DNA of 64,000 nt from A07HB70 sp964512675 (GCA_964512675.1 CAZEJR010000010.1:1-64000); one strand, 5' to 3'; positions 40,901 to 49,499 are shown, numbered from the stretch's first letter. Notes: generated by a model from the letters alone, not told the origin. Numbers and translations: made by a program.

Positions 40901-41146
40901 GTGACAGAGCTCACGCTGTACGAACTGCCGGGCTGTCCGTACTGCGCGAAGGTGACGGACAAGCTGGCGGAACTGGACGTAGAGTACGAGTCGATCGAGG
41001 TGCCACGGTCGCACTCCGAGCGAACGGAGGTTGAGGAGGTCAGCGGTCAGACGGGTGTGCCCGTCATCGTCGACCCCGAGAACGACGTCCACGGGATGCC
41101 CGAGAGCGACGACATCGTCGCCTACCTCGACCGGACGTACGCGTAG
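40901..41146 (+). CDS. Glutaredoxin-like protein
   Basis: Protein of 81 aa, GTG start at 40901. Thioredoxin fold with an N-terminal redox motif CPYC (residues 12-15), then ELDVEYESIEVPRSHSERTEVEEVSGQTGVPVIVDPEN with the cis-Pro TGVPVI, and the C-terminal helix SDDIVAYLDRTY. By family it reduces disulfides using a low-molecular-weight thiol (in haloarchaea gamma-glutamylcysteine) or a thioredoxin reductase. It converges with the HTH regulator gene on the other strand, with 30 bases between stops. Confidence 0.92.
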   Translation: MTELTLYELPGCPYCAKVTDKLAELDVEYESIEVPRSHSERTEVEEVSGQTGVPVIVDPENDVHGMPESDDIVAYLDRTYA

Positions 41147-41176
41147 GGCGAAGCCGACCGCCGGTCCGCGTTCGGG

Positions 41177-42145
41177 TCAGGCCCGGTCGGCGGCCTCGGC
41201 GGCGCGCTCCCTGACGAGCCGCCGAACTGCCTCGGGGCCCGTCGTCTCGCGCAGCTCCGCACAGGCGACGATCGCGGTGCCACCGACGGAGCGGCGCTCC
41301 GGTCGGTCCTCCGCGAAGTAGACGGCACGGGTACGGGTCACCTCGCCGAGCGAGGAGAGCAGTTCGGCCCGCTTCTTCGCGGCGCGGTCGAACGCGGAGT
41401 GGCCGGTGAGCAGGTGGTCGGCCCCGTCGTCCTCTGTGACGGAGTCGAACGGCGACCGGGCCGTGGGGTGAACCGTGAACCCGGCGCGAGAGAGGACCGC
41501 TACGACGTGTTCGTCGTCCGGGTCGACCGCCGGGTCCTCCGGCGTCGGGTCGGCGTCGCGCACCTCCTCGGCGCCGTCGAGGACGGAGACGGGCGCGGAG
41601 AACGGCCTGTCGAACAGCTCCTCCAGATGGACTGCCACCTCGACGCTCGCGTTCATCCCGTCCTCGTACTTCGAGACGGTGCGACGGGAGACGCCGAGCT
41701 CGTTCGCCAGCCGCCCGAGGCTCCAGTCACGGGCCTCGCGCTCGTCGGCCAGCAGGTCGCCGTCGATGTTGACGTAGAGCCCACCCGGCGCCGCGTAGAT
41801 GAGCGGCGGGACGGTCTCGACGAACAGGTCGTACGCCGTGTCCGGGTGAAAGACGGGCACGCCGTGCCGGAAGTAGACGACCTCGGGTTTCAGCTCCTCG
41901 TCACGGGTCCGCAGCCCGACCACCAGCGGCGTGGCGTCGAGGTAGGTGCCGAGACGCCGGAGTTCGGCGCCCGTCGCGCCGTCGAGCGCGTCGACGTTCC
42001 CGAGCACCTTCACCAGGAGCAGGTCCTCGCCGCGCCGCGCCGCGAGGTCGAAGCTCTTTGCCCTGATGACACACCGGTCGCTGACGAGAAAGTCCGCGTC
42101 ACGGAGCATCGCGGCCAGGTTCTCGACCAGCGCGGTCCGGGACAT
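41177..42145 (-). CDS. Archaeal HTH-type transcriptional regulator
   Basis: Protein of 322 aa from ATG 42145 (MSRTALVENLAAMLRDADFL). The N-terminal domain of about 130 residues (VIRAKSFDLAARRGEDLLLVKVLGNVDAL, ATPLVVGLRTRDEELKPEVVYFRHGVPVF) is an archaea-specific nuclease-fold-like module. A helix-turn-helix follows, WSLGRLANELGVSRRTVSKYEDG (about residues 144-166). The C-terminal part repeats an alpha/beta motif (VVAVLSRAGFTVHPTARSPFD, TAIVACAELRETTGPEAVRRL). This architecture belongs to a conserved archaeal family of putative HTH regulators with unknown targets. Its promoter lies in the spacer divergent from tiaS and includes a palindromic TATA-like sequence, perhaps for self-control. Confidence 0.85.
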   Translation of the reverse strand: MSRTALVENLAAMLRDADFLVSDRCVIRAKSFDLAARRGEDLLLVKVLGNVDALDGATGAELRRLGTYLDATPLVVGLRTRDEELKPEVVYFRHGVPVFHPDTAYDLFVETVPPLIYAAPGGLYVNIDGDLLADEREARDWSLGRLANELGVSRRTVSKYEDGMNASVEVAVHLEELFDRPFSAPVSVLDGAEEVRDADPTPEDPAVDPDDEHVVAVLSRAGFTVHPTARSPFDSVTEDDGADHLLTGHSAFDRAAKKRAELLSSLGEVTRTRAVYFAEDRPERRSVGGTAIVACAELRETTGPEAVRRLVRERAAEAADRA

Positions 42146-42166
42146 AACTTCACCTAGTCCTACGGT

Positions 42167-42178
42167 CGTATATATACG
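42167..42178. promoter_or_regulatory. Palindromic TATA-like box CGTATATATACG
   Basis: A perfect 12-base palindrome with an A/T core, about 22-33 bases before the HTH regulator ATG at 42145 on the minus strand. Being symmetric, it could seat TBP in either orientation. On the plus side tiaS starts about 170 bases away, too far for a simple leaderless promoter. Confidence 0.55.
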
Positions 42179-42349
42179 TTGTGACGGGGGTCGCGGCTGC
42201 GTCTGTCGATCGGTCCCCCCGAATGGAAACGCCGAAGCGCTCTGACCCCGAGAACGAGGCGTGCGCGGACGAGAGACGACGTGGCTCCCGGCCCAGGGGG
42301 TCCAGGCCGGTGCTGGCGGCGCCCGCTGTGGCGCTCCACGGAGCCTCCC

Positions 42350-43612
42350 GTGACGGTCGTCGCTATCGACGACACCGACAGCCGCGACGGGATGTGCACC
42401 ACCTACCTCGCGGCGCGGCTGGCCGACCGTCTCGCCGGCGCGGGCGCAGTCGTCGAGCGACGCCTGCTGGTCCGGTGTACACCCGCCGTCGCGGCGAAGA
42501 CCCGCGGAAACGCCGCCTGTGCGGTCCACACCGACGCCGACCCGACGCTCGCACGACGAGCCGCGCGAGACCTGATCGAGGCTCACGCGGCGACGGGAGA
42601 CCGGACCAGCCCCGGTCTCGTCGTCGCCCCGGACGCCCCGGAGACCGTCCCCCGCGGGGTCCGCGCGTTCGCACGCCGGGGCGTCCGGGGACACCACACA
42701 CTCGACGACGCCCTCGCGACGGCAGCGGCTGCGGGCTACGCTCACGACGGGTGGGCCGGGGGACGGGGGCGGATCGGTGCGCTCGTCGCCGTCGGGTGGC
42801 CGGCGGTCGGCGAGGACCGGACGCACGAGCGGCTGGTCTACCGCCCGCGCGAGCGGTGGGGAACCGAGCGCCGCGTGGACGAGGCGGGCGTCTTCGCGGC
42901 GGCGGGCGACGCGTACCCCGCGGCGTGGGACACCGTCGACCGCGCCGCCGAGGAGGCCGTCTGCGTCCCCGCGACACCCGGCCCGGTGCTGTTCGGGATC
43001 CGTGGCGACGGCCCCGAGGTCGTCGAGCGCGTCGCGGCGCAGGTCGACCACGAACCCGCCGAGCGCGCGGCGACGTTCGTCACGAACCAGGGGACCGACG
43101 CCCACCTACGGCGGGCGGCGCTCGCGGCGGTCCGCGAGGGCCGGGCGTACCGCGTCGACGCGACGGTCGCGGCCGACCCGGAGACCCGCGCAGGCGGACA
43201 CGTCCACCTCGTCCTGCGCGACGGCGCCGCCGAACTCCCGGCGGTCGCGTTCGAGCCGACGAAGCGGTTCCGCGACCGGGTGCGGGCGCTCCGCGCCGGC
43301 GACCGGGTGACCGTCTGCGGCGAGGTCGGGCGAGGGACGGTCAAACTGGAGAAGTTCGCGGTCCGGAGCCTGGTCGAGACGGAGCGGGTCGTGCCGGCCT
43401 GTCCGGACTGCGGGCGGTCGATGTCGTCGGCGGGCGCGGACGCGGGCTACCGGTGTCGGGACTGCGGGACCGCGGCGGACGGGAAGCGCGAGCGGCGGGT
43501 CGAGCGGGCCCTGGAGGAGGGGTGGTACGAGGTGCCGCCGCGGGCGCGCCGGCACGTCGCGAAGCCGCTCTGTCGCGGCGGGTTCGACGCGCCGGTCCAC
43601 CCGGAGCGGTGA
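42350..43612 (+). CDS. tiaS: tRNA(Ile2) 2-agmatinylcytidine synthetase TiaS
   Basis: Protein of 420 aa, GTG start at 42350 (VTVVAIDDTDSRDGMCTTYL). The N-terminal I-D-D-T-D motif is the ATP/metal site of the TiaS kinase domain. Further landmarks are RCTPAVAAKTRGNAACAVHTD, RGHHTLDDALATAAAAGY, GRGRIGALVAVGW, an OB-fold stretch RVTVCGEVGRGTVKLEKFAV, and a C-terminal zinc ribbon CPDCGRSM ... YRCRDCG. TiaS attaches agmatine to C34 of tRNA-Ile(CAU) so that it reads AUA, an essential archaeal modification. The upstream extension of the frame is noise. Confidence 0.95.
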   Translation: MTVVAIDDTDSRDGMCTTYLAARLADRLAGAGAVVERRLLVRCTPAVAAKTRGNAACAVHTDADPTLARRAARDLIEAHAATGDRTSPGLVVAPDAPETVPRGVRAFARRGVRGHHTLDDALATAAAAGYAHDGWAGGRGRIGALVAVGWPAVGEDRTHERLVYRPRERWGTERRVDEAGVFAAAGDAYPAAWDTVDRAAEEAVCVPATPGPVLFGIRGDGPEVVERVAAQVDHEPAERAATFVTNQGTDAHLRRAALAAVREGRAYRVDATVAADPETRAGGHVHLVLRDGAAELPAVAFEPTKRFRDRVRALRAGDRVTVCGEVGRGTVKLEKFAVRSLVETERVVPACPDCGRSMSSAGADAGYRCRDCGTAADGKRERRVERALEEGWYEVPPRARRHVAKPLCRGGFDAPVHPER

Positions 43613-43616
43613 GCGG

Positions 43617-44204
43617 TCAGTCCGCGAGCGGGTCGAACAGCGCCACGTCGTGGAGCCTGGAGTCGTCGGTCAGCTCCGGGTGGAAGGCGAGGCCGACGAC
43701 CGGCCCCTCGCGGACGGCGACGGGGCGACCGTCGACGGTCGCCAGCACCTCGACGTCGGGACCGACGTCGGCGACGGCGGGCGCGCGGATGAACACGCCG
43801 GGGAACGGGCCGTCGAGGCCGGCGACGTCCAGCCCGCTCTCGAAGCTGTCGCGCTGGCGACCGAAGGCGTTGCGATCGACCGTGACGTCGAGGACGTCGA
43901 GTGTCTCGACCCGGTCGTCCCGGGCGTCGCGTGCAGCGACGATGAGGCCGGCACAGGTGGCAAAGAGCGGCTTGCCGGCCTCGGCGTGGGCGACGAGCTC
44001 CGGCGCGATGTCACGTCTGTGGAGGAGCCGCGAGATCGTCGTCGACTCGCCGCCGGGGAGGGCAACGGCGTCGCAGTCGGGGACGACACCGGCGTTTCGC
44101 ACCGCCGTCGCCTCGACGGAGCGGCCACGACTGGCCGCGGCACGCTCGACCGCGGCGACGTGTTCGGCGGCGTCTCCCTGGACCCCGACGACGGCGACGC
44201 GCAT
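43617..44204 (-). CDS. pdxT: Pyridoxal 5'-phosphate synthase, glutaminase subunit PdxT
   Basis: Protein of 195 aa. Class I glutaminase of the PdxT/SNO family: VAVVGVQGDAAEHVAA, VALPGGESTTISRLL (the G-G-E-S-T motif), nucleophile Cys in KPLFATCAGLIVAARD (about residue 79), RQRDSFESGLDVAGLDGPFPGVFIRAP and the His-Glu pair in VGLAFHPELTDDSRLHD. It releases ammonia from glutamine and channels it to PdxS. It lies one base downstream of pdxS on the same strand, and tail to tail with tiaS, four bases apart. Confidence 0.95.
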   Translation of the reverse strand: MRVAVVGVQGDAAEHVAAVERAAASRGRSVEATAVRNAGVVPDCDAVALPGGESTTISRLLHRRDIAPELVAHAEAGKPLFATCAGLIVAARDARDDRVETLDVLDVTVDRNAFGRQRDSFESGLDVAGLDGPFPGVFIRAPAVADVGPDVEVLATVDGRPVAVREGPVVGLAFHPELTDDSRLHDVALFDPLAD

Positions 44205-44205
44205 C

Positions 44206-45114
44206 TCAGACGCCGCGGTCTTGGAGCTGCTCTTCCTCCGGGAGGGAGGCGTTCGACTCGCCGGCCATGCCGCCGCCGGCGGCGCCGGCGACCTGCGCGA
44301 GGGCCTCGGGGTCGTCCCAGTCGTTGACCGCGTCGACGATCGCGGTGCCCATCCGCTCGGGGTCCTCGGCGCCGAAGACGCCGGAGCCGACGAAGATGCC
44401 GTCGCAGCCGTGGTACATCATCAGCGCGGCGTCTGCGGGGGTGGCGATGCCGCCGGCGGCGAAGTTGACGACCGGGAGCCGGCCCATCTCCGCCGTCTCG
44501 TGGACGAGGTGGGCGGGCGCCTCGTGTTCGCGGGCCCACTTCTCGCGCTCCTCGTGGTTCATGCCCGTCAGCTGCCGGATCGCGCCCTTGATGTTGCGCT
44601 GGTGGTGGACGGCCTGGTTCACGTCGCCCGTGCCGGCCTCGCCCTTCGTGCGGATCATCGCCGCGCCCTCGTCGATGCGGCGCAGCGCCTCCTGCAGGTT
44701 ACGCGCCCCACAGACGAACGGCGCGGTGAACTCGCGCTTGTCGATGTGATAGCGGTCGTCTGCCGGCGTGAGCACCTCGCTCTCGTCGATCATGTCGACG
44801 CCGAGCGCCTCGAGGATCTCGGCCTCCTTCCGGTGACCGATCCGGGACTTCCCCATCGCCGGGATCGACACCTCGTCGATGATACCCTCGACGTCCGCCG
44901 GGTCGGGCATCCGCGCGACGCCGCCACGCTTGCGGATGTCCGCGGGGACGGCCTCGAGAGCCATCACCGCGACCGCGCCGATATCCTCGGCGATCCGCGC
45001 CTGCTCTCGCGTCACCACGTCCATGATGACGCCGCCCTGTTGCATCCGCGCGAACCCGCGCTTGACGAGGTCGGTCCCCCGCCGCAGGTTCTCTAGATCG
45101 GTCGGTTCCGCCAT
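44206..45114 (-). CDS. pdxS: Pyridoxal 5'-phosphate synthase, synthase subunit PdxS
   Basis: Protein of 302 aa from ATG 45114 (MAEPTDLENLRRGTDLVKRGF). TIM-barrel PdxS hallmarks: GGVIMDVVTREQARIAEDIGAVAVMALEAVPADIRKRGGVARMPDP, the catalytic Lys region IPAMGKSRIGH, IDESEVLTPADD, RTKGEAGTGDVNQAVHHQR, PVVNFAAGGIATPADAALMM and DGIFVGSGVFG. It builds PLP from ribose 5-phosphate, glyceraldehyde 3-phosphate and ammonia from PdxT. The start is the first ATG that gives the normal N-terminus. Confidence 0.96.
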   Translation of the reverse strand: MAEPTDLENLRRGTDLVKRGFARMQQGGVIMDVVTREQARIAEDIGAVAVMALEAVPADIRKRGGVARMPDPADVEGIIDEVSIPAMGKSRIGHRKEAEILEALGVDMIDESEVLTPADDRYHIDKREFTAPFVCGARNLQEALRRIDEGAAMIRTKGEAGTGDVNQAVHHQRNIKGAIRQLTGMNHEEREKWAREHEAPAHLVHETAEMGRLPVVNFAAGGIATPADAALMMYHGCDGIFVGSGVFGAEDPERMGTAIVDAVNDWDDPEALAQVAGAAGGGMAGESNASLPEEEQLQDRGV

Positions 45115-45219
45115 ACGAGCCGGTACGATCCCCACCGGGTAATGCTTGTCGCCATGCGTGCGCAGCCGCGTGCGCGACGCGTGAGCGTCTTTGAAGTGCC
45201 GTCGGCCCCACGGCTGCGT

Positions 45220-45489
45220 ATGGAAGAGACGGGTACCGAGGGCGACGGCGTGCGGGCGCAGTACGAGGAACGCGACGGCGAGCGTCTGCTGACCTTCGAG
45301 CGCGACGGACGGGCGGCGACCGTCGCCCAGAACGCCGACGGATACGCGATGCTGATGGTTCGGGCGAACGGCGACGAACTGGAGCGGTACTACGGCTTCG
45401 ACATGGCACTCGACCACGCCGCGGAGCTGCTCGGCGTCGCCCCAGCCGACCTGCCGGTGCCGGCGGCGGCGACAGATATGGGGATGTAG
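45220..45489 (+). CDS. Small conserved haloarchaeal protein (DUF7111-like)
   Basis: Protein of 89 aa from ATG 45220 (MEETGTEGDGVRAQYEERDG). Core RLLTFERDGRAATVAQNADGYAMLMVRANGDELERYYGFDMALDHAAELLGVAPADLPVPAAATDMGM is very like a short haloarchaeal family I recall as DUF7111 (from memory only). Two antiparallel strands plus a helix are likely; no membrane segment. It is divergent from pdxS, with about 105 bases between starts. Function unknown. The upstream in-frame extension is noise. Confidence 0.78.
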   Translation: MEETGTEGDGVRAQYEERDGERLLTFERDGRAATVAQNADGYAMLMVRANGDELERYYGFDMALDHAAELLGVAPADLPVPAAATDMGM

Positions 45490-45722
45490 CGCGGGGGACC
45501 GGGACCCGTCGCGCCGGTCACCTCGGCCCGTGCGCCGCCGGCGTCACGCTCAACCGCCCGGACCGTCCGCGTCTGCGGCCTCGCGCACGACGGCGAGTCC
45601 GAGCCACCTCCGGTTGCTGGCCGCCGACACGACGCCGGGGGGCTCGTCCGCGGCGCAGAGAGCCCGGACCACGGCTCGGCCGGCAGCCGTGACGTCGGAG
45701 ACGAGAACACGAGCGGACGCGC
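45490..45722. other. Gap with a possible remnant on the minus strand
   Basis: No clear gene. On the minus strand a frame ending at 45550 reads SARVLVSDVTAAGRAVVRAL followed by CAADEPPGVVSAASNRRWLG and LAVVREAADADGPGG. It has good third-position G/C but no start codon after the thrC stop region. It may be a short remnant of a regulator or simply chance. Confidence 0.3.
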
Positions 45723-46814
45723 TCAGTCCGTCTTCAGACCGCTCCCGGTCAGCGGGACGACGACATCCTCGTCGGGGCCGACCGCGCCGCGGTCGCGGAG
45801 TCGCTCCAAGGCTGCGGGCGCGACGGCACAGGTCGGCTCGACGTACAGTCCGGCCCGGGCGAGGCGGTCGAGCGTCGTCTCGGTCGTCGCACGGTCGACG
45901 GCGAGCGCGTCGCCGCCGGACGCCCGGACCGCACGCAGCAGCTCCGCACGCCGAACCGGGTCGCCGATCTGGATCCCGTCGGCGGCGTCGTTGTCGCCCG
46001 CCGCGGTCCCGTCGTCGTGGAGTGCCGCGACCACGGGCGCCGTGCCGGCGGCCTGTGCGGCGTAGAGCCGCGGTACGCAGCCGGTCCAGCCCGCCGTGCG
46101 GAGCCGGCGGAACCCTCGCCACGCGCCGAGGAACAGCGTGCCGTGGCCGACGGGCGCGACGACGGCGTCCGGTGCTGTCCAGTCCCGGCGGGCCGCGACC
46201 TCGTACGCCCACGTCGCGGTGCCGGCGAGAAAGGAGGGACGCCACGCGTGGCTGGCGTACCACGCGTCGCCGTCCGCGACGGCGGCGACACAGGCGTCCG
46301 TGACGGCGGCCCGCCCACCATCGACCCGGACCGGCGTCGCGCCCGCGGCCTCGACGGCCCGGAGTTTCCCGGTCTTGACCGACGCGGGGACGTACACCTC
46401 GCAGTCGAGCCCGGCGCGGGCGGCGTACGTCGCGAGCGCCGCGGCGGCGTTGCCCGAGGAGTCGTCGACGACCCGGTCGACGCCGAGCGAGAGCGCCCGC
46501 GCCACCGTCGTCGTCGCGCCGCGGTCCTTGAACGACGCCGTCGGCGAGACCGACTCGAGGGTCACGCGGCAGCCGAACCCGGGCGCGTCGAGCTCGGGCG
46601 TGAACCCCTCGCCGAGTGTCGCGCGCGGGTCGAACGGCTCCGGGAGCACGTCCGCGAACGCCCACAGTCCGCGGTCACGGTCGAGCGACGCCGGGTCCGG
46701 AGGGTCGGCGGGGAGCGCGGGCGGGTCGTCGTACGAGAGCGGCGTGCCACAGTCACAGCGCCAGCGGTCGGCGTGGGTCGCGCCGCAGTCCGGACAGCCG
46801 AGGCGGGCAGACAC
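45723..46814 (-). CDS. thrC: Threonine synthase
   Basis: Protein of 363 aa. An N-terminal zinc-ribbon-like start CPDCGATHADRWRCDCG is typical of archaeal threonine synthases. Then LGEGFTPELDAPGFG, the PLP-binding Lys in SPTASFKDRGATTTVARAL (about residue 96), DDSSGNAAAALATYAA, VKTGKLRAVEAAGATPVRVDG, VVAPVGHGTLFLGAWRGF, and the C-terminal VDRATTETTLDRLARAGLYVEPTCAVA. It converts O-phosphohomoserine to threonine. Downstream use for isoleucine is possible through the threonine ammonia-lyase gene at 50.8 kb. It lies 4 bases after the aspartoacylase-like gene's 3' end on the same strand. Confidence 0.92.
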   Translation of the reverse strand: MSARLGCPDCGATHADRWRCDCGTPLSYDDPPALPADPPDPASLDRDRGLWAFADVLPEPFDPRATLGEGFTPELDAPGFGCRVTLESVSPTASFKDRGATTTVARALSLGVDRVVDDSSGNAAAALATYAARAGLDCEVYVPASVKTGKLRAVEAAGATPVRVDGGRAAVTDACVAAVADGDAWYASHAWRPSFLAGTATWAYEVAARRDWTAPDAVVAPVGHGTLFLGAWRGFRRLRTAGWTGCVPRLYAAQAAGTAPVVAALHDDGTAAGDNDAADGIQIGDPVRRAELLRAVRASGGDALAVDRATTETTLDRLARAGLYVEPTCAVAPAALERLRDRGAVGPDEDVVVPLTGSGLKTD

Positions 46815-46818
46815 GGGT

Positions 46819-47775
46819 TCAGTACGTGTCGAGGTCGGTCCCGACCGAGCAGACGTACTCGCCGGTCGCGACCTGCGGGAGACGCCGCGAGCGCCAGAAC
46901 ACCCCGTCGGAGTCGGTCGTCACGCCGGCCTTCGACGTTCCGAACACGTCGGTCACGTCGAACAGCCGGTCGCCGGCGCTCACCCGGTCGCCCAGGTCGA
47001 CGGCGAAGTCGACGATACCGCCCGCAGGCGAGCCGTACTGGTCGAACCCCGTCGCACGGACCTGTGCCTCGACGGCTGGATCGCCGTCGAGGAATCCGTA
47101 GCCCCGCAGGACGTTGAACACGCCCTCGACGCCGGTCCGGATCGAGCCCTCGTCGAAGCCGACGCTCCCGCCGAGCTCCGGGTCGACCGTCGGGATGCCG
47201 TCGTCCGGCGCGACGCGGGCGAGCTGCCCGTCCGGACCCTTCTGGTCGAGGATATGCCCGCAGCCGAACGTGCGGGCGAGCTGGAGACACTCGCGGTGGA
47301 GCCGGTGACGCCGGCCACAGCGCACCCGGACCTCGTCTATCATCCGAGAGGTCGACCCCTGGTGGAGGTCGAGCACGAGGTCGGCCTCGCTCGCCAGCGC
47401 GTAGGTGGCGGCGGCGAAGCGCTCGCTCGACGTCCCGCCGCGGTCGCCGGGGTACGCCCGGTTGAGCTTCGTGTCGTCGATCGGATTGCGGTGTTCGCCG
47501 GCGAGGAAGCCGTGGTAGTTGACGACGCCGACGACGACGACACTGCCCGACAGTTCGGCCGGGTCGAGCCGCGGGACCACCCGCGCGACGACACCGACGC
47601 CGTTTACCTCGTCGCCGTCGCTTGCCGCCTGGACGTAGAGTCGGTCGCCGTCGCTGACGCCGTTAATGACGGCAACGGGGAGTCCGACCGTCCCGCCGTC
47701 GCGCCCCTCGGCCACCTCCAGCCGACCGGTGTCGACCTCGCCGGGAGCAGCGTGCGCGGTCCCGACCGTTATCAT
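46819..47775 (-). CDS. Succinylglutamate desuccinylase/aspartoacylase family hydrolase
   Basis: Protein of 318 aa from ATG 47775 (MITVGTAHAAPGEVDTGRL). M14-like zinc hydrolase features: LPVAVINGVSDGDRLYVQA, VVGVVNYHGFLAGEHRNPID (first ligands), TKLNRAYPGDRGG, ADLVLDLHQGSTSRMIDEV (third His ligand), and a C-terminal beta domain GGIVDFAVDLGDRVSAGDRLFDVTDVFG. Members deacylate N-acyl amino acids; in haloarchaea such proteins are often annotated as ectoine- or acyl-amino-acid-related, but the substrate here is unknown. It is tandem with thrC, so possibly cotranscribed. Confidence 0.85.
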   Translation of the reverse strand: MITVGTAHAAPGEVDTGRLEVAEGRDGGTVGLPVAVINGVSDGDRLYVQAASDGDEVNGVGVVARVVPRLDPAELSGSVVVVGVVNYHGFLAGEHRNPIDDTKLNRAYPGDRGGTSSERFAAATYALASEADLVLDLHQGSTSRMIDEVRVRCGRRHRLHRECLQLARTFGCGHILDQKGPDGQLARVAPDDGIPTVDPELGGSVGFDEGSIRTGVEGVFNVLRGYGFLDGDPAVEAQVRATGFDQYGSPAGGIVDFAVDLGDRVSAGDRLFDVTDVFGTSKAGVTTDSDGVFWRSRRLPQVATGEYVCSVGTDLDTY

Positions 47776-47874
47776 TGGGCGTGGTCGGGACGGCCGACTC
47801 TTTAGCCGTTCGGAACCGGCGACCCAGCCGGCGCGAGCCGACGGACGTTTCACCGGTGCGTGCCCACCCGGGGC

Positions 47875-48216
47875 GTGAGCGACCGCGGGAGCACGGACGG
47901 AGACGACGACGCGCGATCTCGGGCGTCGACCCGTGACGTTCCGGCACGACCGGGCGTCGGGGCACTCGTCGAGCGCCTGCGCGTGCGCCGGAACGCCGCC
48001 GTCGGCGCCGCGGTCGGCCTCCTCCTCGGCGCCGCGCTGTACGTCGTCCGGGTGTTCGAGCTTCTCGGGCCGCCGGGGGGACAGCAGGCGTTCCCGGTCG
48101 TGGGCCCGGAGGTCTGGTTTCTGCTGCTCGCGCTCGTACTCGCCTCGGGCGCGGCGGCTGTCGTCGGGACGCTCCTGACGCTCGCGACCGCCTACCGCGC
48201 CGTCAACCGGGGCTAA
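47875..48216 (+). CDS. Small haloarchaeal two-helix membrane protein
   Basis: Protein of 113 aa from GTG 47875 (VSDRGSTDGDDDARS); an alternative GTG lies 5 codons upstream. An acidic disordered N-terminus and ARPGVGALVERLRVRRNAA precede two membrane helices, VGAAVGLLLGAALYVVRVFEL and VWFLLLALVLASGAAAVVGTLL, ending TAYRAVNRG. I recognise the general haloarchaeal small-membrane-protein look but not a function. It overlaps the opposite-strand PhoU/TrkA-C gene by four bases at their 3' ends. It is divergent from the aspartoacylase-like gene. Confidence 0.7.
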   Translation: MSDRGSTDGDDDARSRASTRDVPARPGVGALVERLRVRRNAAVGAAVGLLLGAALYVVRVFELLGPPGGQQAFPVVGPEVWFLLLALVLASGAAAVVGTLLTLATAYRAVNRG

Positions 48217-49418
48217 ACGTCGAACGAGCGGTCGGAGCCGACGAGGTCGGCGAGGCGGTCGGCGCTCGCGCGGGTGCCTTTCGCGAGGAGGACGTCGCCG
48301 GCTGTGACGACGGTCTCCGGGCCGGGCGAGAGCACCCACTCGTCGTCCGGGCGGCGGACGGCGATCACCCGGCTGCCCGTCTCCGTGCGGACGCGCCGGT
48401 CGCCGAGCGCCGTGCCGACGAGCGGCGCGTCCGCCGCGGCCGTCAGCCGGACGATCACCTCGTCGGACTCCTCGACGGCGGCGGCGACGACGGGGTGGGC
48501 GTCGATTCCCCAGCGGACGCCCTCGCTTATCTCGTTCGCGGCGTCGCTGATCACCTCCGTCGCGCTCGCGAGTCGCATCAGCCCCCGGAGGGTGGTCGGG
48601 TCGTCGACCCGCCCGGCGGCCCGGAGCGCCCACGCCTCCAGCATCGACTTGTGGTGGTCGACCTCCACCTCCAGTTCGGCCACCTCCTCGGCGACCGCCT
48701 CGCTGTCGAACAGGACGGCGCCGTAGGCGAGGTCGACGGCGAGTTCGCTCACGTCTTTCATCAGGACGATCGTCCGCACCGCCCGCTCGAGGTCTTCGAC
48801 CGCCGGCTCGGCGGGGGTCGGCGGCTCGTACCGTCCGCCGGTGACCAGCTCGAAGACGTCGGTGACGTGGTCTTCGCTCCCCCGCAGGAGCACCACGTCG
48901 CCGGCGCGCAGGACGGTGTCGCGGTCGGGGTCGAGCAGCCACTCGCCGGCGCGTCGAACGGCGATGACGCGCACGCCCGTCTCTGTCTCCATGTTCGAGT
49001 CGGCGAGCGTCCGGTCGACGAACGGCGACTCGGGCGCGACGGTGCCGCGGACGAGCGTCTCGACGGCCTCGGGGAGGGCGGCCCGGAGCGCGTCCGGGAG
49101 GCCGATCTCCTCGATGACGACCTTCGCGATGTCGCCTGCGGCGTCGGCGATCTTCTCGGCGGCGCCGACGACGCCGAGGACGGGGGCCAGCCGCTCGGCG
49201 TCACGGGGGTTGCGCGCGGCGAGCAGGAGGCTCATTCGCGCGCGCATCTGGAGGAGGTCCATCCGTGTCTCGAGCTCCAGCACCTCCTCGGCCACCACCG
49301 GGCTCTCCAGCAGGACCGAGGAGTACGACAGGTCGATGAGCAGCTCCGCGGTGTCTTTCATCTCGGCCAGCACCTCCTTTACGCTGACCGGCTCGTACTC
49401 GACGTCGCGGGGGTCCAT
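48213..49418 (-). CDS. PhoU/TrkA-C tandem-repeat protein (ion-channel regulator)
   Basis: Protein of 401 aa from ATG 49418 (MDPRDVEYEPVSVKEVLAEM). It is an internal duplication. Repeat 1 (about residues 10-200) has a PhoU-like helical part, LAEMKDTAELLIDLSYSSVLLES, then a TrkA-C part, DRTLADSNMETETGVRVIAVRRAGEW ... RAGDVVLLRGSEDHV. Repeat 2 (about 215-395) repeats this as VLMKDVSELAVDLAYGAVLFDSEAV and LGDRRVRTETGSRVIAVRRPDD ... TAGDVLLAKGTRASADRL. No membrane segment is visible. TrkA-C domains bind nucleotides or c-di-AMP and control K+ transport. In archaea such proteins occur beside channels or cation/proton antiporters, but none is adjacent here. It is divergent from citrate synthase. Confidence 0.87.
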   Translation of the reverse strand: MDPRDVEYEPVSVKEVLAEMKDTAELLIDLSYSSVLLESPVVAEEVLELETRMDLLQMRARMSLLLAARNPRDAERLAPVLGVVGAAEKIADAAGDIAKVVIEEIGLPDALRAALPEAVETLVRGTVAPESPFVDRTLADSNMETETGVRVIAVRRAGEWLLDPDRDTVLRAGDVVLLRGSEDHVTDVFELVTGGRYEPPTPAEPAVEDLERAVRTIVLMKDVSELAVDLAYGAVLFDSEAVAEEVAELEVEVDHHKSMLEAWALRAAGRVDDPTTLRGLMRLASATEVISDAANEISEGVRWGIDAHPVVAAAVEESDEVIVRLTAAADAPLVGTALGDRRVRTETGSRVIAVRRPDDEWVLSPGPETVVTAGDVLLAKGTRASADRLADLVGSDRSFDV

Positions 49419-49499
49419 AGCCTCCGTGGCGCCGGCGGCTGTGTAAAGCCTTTCCAGCCGACGGCAACGCTTTTCGCCCCACCCACAAACCCTCGGTAC

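Noticed and set aside
42181..45096. Plus-strand open frame of 971 codons
   Set aside because: Reads out of frame through tiaS and antisense to pdxT and pdxS, all firmly identified; shadow.
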